From positions 66,065,971-66,129,970 of the forward strand of contig OU744720.1 in assembly GCA_916613615.1 (NCBI GenBank): a stretch of DNA of 64,000 nucleotides, in the 5' to 3' direction. A program made the position numbers and the translations under genes. Under the pieces are notes generated by a model. The model ran no database searches. It was given only the letters and a program-made list of their open reading frames with translations, and was not told the DNA's origin. Position 1 is the stretch's first letter. Every line of letters begins with the position of its first letter. This DNA comes from Steromphala cineraria. Its lineage: Eukaryota; Mollusca; Gastropoda; Trochida; Trochidae. Positions 60,195 through 64,000 of the stretch are shown piece after piece.

Positions 60195-61090
60195 AAAGAC
60201 TATATCAATCAATCTCAATCAATCTTTATTTCAGTACTGAGGAGGCCACAGGCCTATAGTACATTTCATATATACAAATTTCTTAACAACATTGCATGGT
60301 AGATAAAAACAGCTACATTCTGAATTACAGTTTCATTCAAACAATTCAAAAGCAATGAAAACTTATCAATTGATATGCTGGACATACACGGAGAAAATGA
60401 TATTCGTCTTCAACGACACCATACTTGCATCATTTACAGATTCTGTTTGTCTTGGGATAATTGTAAATCTACCCTTTTCAATTAAGAGATCATGGGATGA
60501 GCAACAGAAACGAGCTAAAGATATTCTATTTTTTTTAACATTGACACATGATAAGTAACGTTCAGTGTAACTGTGCGTTTTAAAGATTGAGTAGTAACTA
60601 CATTTTGACGATGTCGTAATTGTATCAAGCCAGTTCTGTTGATAAATATCTCTTAATATTTGCTCTAATGCATTAAGAAATAATGCCGAAAATTCAACAT
60701 TTTGTGCGTACCATATGTTGTTGAAGCCAGTTGAAAAAAGTAATTCTTTTACATCCGATACCCAATTCCTTTTACCCTCTTTGTCATATAGTAACATCAT
60801 TTTATAGCACATTTTAGGCAAACGGTAGGGTGGCATACATACATATCCAGTATTTAATCACTCTGATTTGTGTGGATATCATAAGTGGGTATGTGCCACA
60901 TTCACCATACACCATTACATTTGATGTGCATATCTTTACCCCAAGAAACATTTTGAATGCAAATAAATGTACCTTTCTATACAATCAAAGTATTTAAACC
61001 CCCAAATTTCTGCCCCATATAGTGAAATAGGTTTGATTTCAACATCAAATATTCGGAAGAACGATGCCAAACTTAAGTCACCAAGTATAT
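60195..61090 (-). pseudogene. LINE C-terminal region with 3' tail
   Basis: Read on the minus strand from 61090: FRIFDVEIKPISLYGAEIWG (a block after RT in many LINEs), FDCIERYIYLHSK, RLPKMCYKMMLLYDKEGKRN and SLARFCCSSHDLLIEKGRFT. After a frameshift near 60450 comes the zinc motif DRICKWCKYGVVEDEYHFL with CPAY. The 3' end shows AATAAAGATTGATTGAGATT at about 60200-60235, a polyadenylation-like signal plus a GATT-type tail. The RT core and everything 5' are missing. Between 60840 and 60960 the frame is broken by further stops. Confidence 0.85.
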
Positions 61091-62245
61091 ATATCAAGTA
61101 GTTACTTTAAAACAGCAAGAAAGGCCACTCTGGCCTCTCTCGTCAATGTCTTCAAAGACATTGTAATGATAACTTTATGATCATTTTGGTCCAAAATCAA
61201 AAATCTACAATACCATTATCAGTCATTGTAAGCATTTATATTAGTCCTTTTTATTCTTTACAGATGACAGGTCTTTATCGCCCCGTTACCTTTGAAAGTT
61301 TGAGTGTGCATCATTATTCCCTTTAAGATCAAAACTGAACAGTATGCGTTGGAGTAACCATTTATGAAAACAAAAGTACACAATTGTCAAGACTTACAAT
61401 CTTTTTAGAAATACCCCTGATTTCATACTTTGGGTTCTCCACACATATGATTTCAAAATTCTATGTGATGATTTATTTGTCATTAAGCAAGGTCGCATTT
61501 GGTGACTGGCATCTAAAAAGAAATATTTTATGAACATTGGCCTTTGGCAATTCATAACAACAATTATTGCAACCTTCGAATATCCATCTAAAGAAAAACG
61601 AAAGTAGTCATGCTTTTACTTGAGATTCACCGACATATTAAACAGGTTGAATGTGCAATATCAGAGGATTTATGGTGGTCTTTCGCTAATGTAATGTGAA
61701 TCACCATCCCTCTGATAAAATGAAGATAAAATCTGAATTTGGCTATAATCATGAGCTCTCAAACCTATTTGATAATTGTACAAGCTATGCCCTGCTGCGT
61801 GTAAATTACCAAAGTATTTTGCTGGAGTATACATTGACTGTATTTTTTGTTGCTCTAAAAAATAAATAATATTAGTGTTTTTGATTAATTTAACTTTTGC
61901 CCCAAAATAGTGTGATACCACATTTACTTTGTTGTTTATGTATCACATTTTACATAAAATGATACATCTATTTCTGTTTGAAGTTTGAAGTATACCATCT
62001 CATAGTTTTACATTCAAGCAGTCGATATGTAAAAATCGAATAACAACTACAGCTTTTGATAAACTCTAAATATAGCAAGGAATATCATTTTTTTATACAT
62101 GTCGATTTCATTCCAAACTGAAAAATAAAAATATTGGTTTTATTAGCAAAAGGGACCTACACATGTATATGTAATATGCTACTAAAATGAATTTAAGGAA
62201 ATCTCTAGTCGTATTTGTTATTTGCAACAACTTAAGATGTTTGCA
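61091..62245. other. AT-rich non-coding DNA
   Basis: No feature recognised apart from a short AAGGCCACTCTGGCCTCTC palindrome (about 61120). Confidence 0.4.
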
Positions 62246-62492
62246 ACCAACGTCAGGAAAATGTCAATAAATGGTTCTCTTTTCTTACACAAAATGAATA
62301 AAATGTGTTCACACAAAAAGGCTGTCAATAAACTTTGTGTGAATCTTTATAATTTGTTCCCTGACTATGAATGATTGGTTTGTGTAATTAGATTTTTGAC
62401 ACTATGAAGTATTTTGGTTAGCATAAACGTACAATTATTAGTAAAATATTGAAAATATAATTTTGTTTAAAAACTTGTTCCTGCCCCTTTAA
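62246..62492 (+). mobile_element. MITE family A, copy 5 (5'-truncated, diverged)
   Basis: It begins inside the element (GTCAGGAAAATG), keeps GTTCACACAAAAAGGC, TGAATGATTGG and CGTACAATTATTAGTAAA, and ends CTGCCCCTTTAA at 62492. It is more diverged than the other copies. Confidence 0.75.
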
Positions 62493-64000
62493 AGATAGTT
62501 AATGAAATCTGATTGAAATTGTTATCACATTTTAAGTGAATTTTCATAATCTCTTCACTATTAGGAATATAACTTTCAAAGCAATGAAATCACCCACGTT
62601 AAGGTTGTATCATTTTGAACCATAAACATCTGACATGTGATTGTCATGTTAACCACAGTTGTGATTCTCACGTTGAAGCTAGTAAGAGAAACTGCATCGC
62701 TTTAAATATTTGATTCCAAATTGTCAGTAAGACAGTATTTGCTAATTAAGACATAATTATTCACCATGCGTCCATAGGTATAGTAGTCTAAGGACAAAAT
62801 GCAATTTTTTTCTAAAATTCGTTTGCCTAGCATACTATAGTTCTTTTTCAATACTATTTGCCTCATCCAGAAACATTTGTCATGGGTATTGAGTTAAAAG
62901 AACTACTCAGTTTAGATTGATCTCATTTCCGAGACGAATCGATTGAGCTCAGTGTCAGTCACTCATGTGTGGCACTTTACTTGAATAAAAACTGAATTAG
63001 GAAATTGATTTATTTTAAGGATGCATTTAGTGGTACTTAGGCTAGCTGAGTAGATACCTTAAAGGGGGTCTGTTTGAATTTAATGTTATTTTTTTCGCCA
63101 AAACAAATATACATGAACTTGAATAGTAGAAGTACCGAATCTCAAAAATAGAAAAACACATGTTTTAAGACGGCAATGTATATTTATGACGTTATCTCCG
63201 ACATCCTTGCAGTTCAGAAGGTATTGTTGTAACATTATCATGATCTGAATAAAGTTTGTAACACATGTGCATCCATCACTACAAATTGAATGAAATCTTT
63301 ACGTTTCTTGGTAGGAAAGGTTGAACGGTGTAGCTATGATCAGAATGATATACATGTACTTCGTGATACAAGTAACTTGAAGGTCTGCATAAACAAGCAT
63401 TTTATGCTGCAAATTGTCGTATAAATTTAGATTTAATGAGATAACCTTTTCAAAATGATGACATAAGTAAGTAAAAAGGCTTATAATCTAATTTGGTATA
63501 TGTTATATCTTTTACGTTGTGTAATCACAGTCACAGATTCATGTTACCGTTACATTTACCAGAGCCTAAAGACAGTTTGCTTTTCTTTTTTTTCTTTGCC
63601 ACATGAAATGTTGCATATAAAAGGGTCCTGATTTGCTTTAATCAATGTTAAAAAGACGCTTAACTTTGAATAATTATGTTCTACCGGAGTTGCGTACCAT
63701 GGTAAGATTACAGTTCCAAACTAAACGTGTTTAAATGAATCTCGTCTGTCGGTGAACAGAAAATCAGTATCAATATTTTATGGTATGGTATATATTTTGG
63801 AAGCAGCAAAAAAATTGTAATCAAATCAAGAACGAAAACCTCTCAATGACAAAATTCAAGAAGCTAATCATTATAACCATTGTTTTAGGTTCAAATTTTT
63901 TATTACATATATTCTGATTCCTTGAGAATGAACTCTATCAATTCCTGAAAAACACAACATGGGTATGGGTACGGATAGAACTGATATTGGCATTGTCATT
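62493..64000. other. AT-rich DNA holding repeat R5 copy 2
   Basis: 62938-63108 matches 58131-58318. No gene recognised to the end of the window. Confidence 0.45.

Overview
This is an AT-rich eukaryotic window with no convincing intact host gene, tRNA, rRNA or CRISPR array. Coding sequence is short and broken, and every protein similarity I can defend belongs to a retrotransposon. The animal is probably a lophotrochozoan, most likely a mollusc. Reasons are the abundant DIRS/Ngaro-type tyrosine-recombinase retrotransposons, a tRNA-derived SINE with a GGCGTTAAAC-type tail and CTCA repeats, GGTCAAGGTCA-type tandem repeats, and many small DNA-transposon-like repeats. That placement is inference. 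All coordinates and matches were read by eye.

Layout. 1-5.6 kb: a LINE tail (796-1164), a 151-bp tandem array, a LINE 3' end and the first copy of a TTAA-flanked MITE. 5.6-13.6 kb: a roughly 145-bp tandem array split by a 7.0-kb element (6386-13397). That element has CCCAGCTAA ends and subterminal ACGTTGTSACAACGT motifs, and carries further nested repeats. 14.7-19 kb: a nearly complete but mutated tyrosine-recombinase retrotransposon on the minus strand (gag, RT, RNase H, recombinase). 19-25 kb: AT-rich DNA with a LINE fragment, simple repeats and a 50-bp-arm hairpin. 25.4-31.6 kb: a GC-rich DIRS element with 129-bp inverted repeats and an internal complementary region that joins copies of its two outer ends. 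It keeps RNase H and recombinase remnants, but its RT is missing and the middle is filled by 81-bp and 194-bp tandem repeats. 31.6-64 kb: AT-rich DNA with four more copies of the 350-bp MITE, a second MITE family, two LINE fragments, SINE pieces and several unnamed repeat pairs.

The main biological content is two different tyrosine-recombinase retrotransposons about 6.5 kb apart. One keeps most of its proteins but shows no recognised termini. The other keeps textbook termini but has lost its RT. The rest looks like intergenic or intronic repeat-rich DNA.
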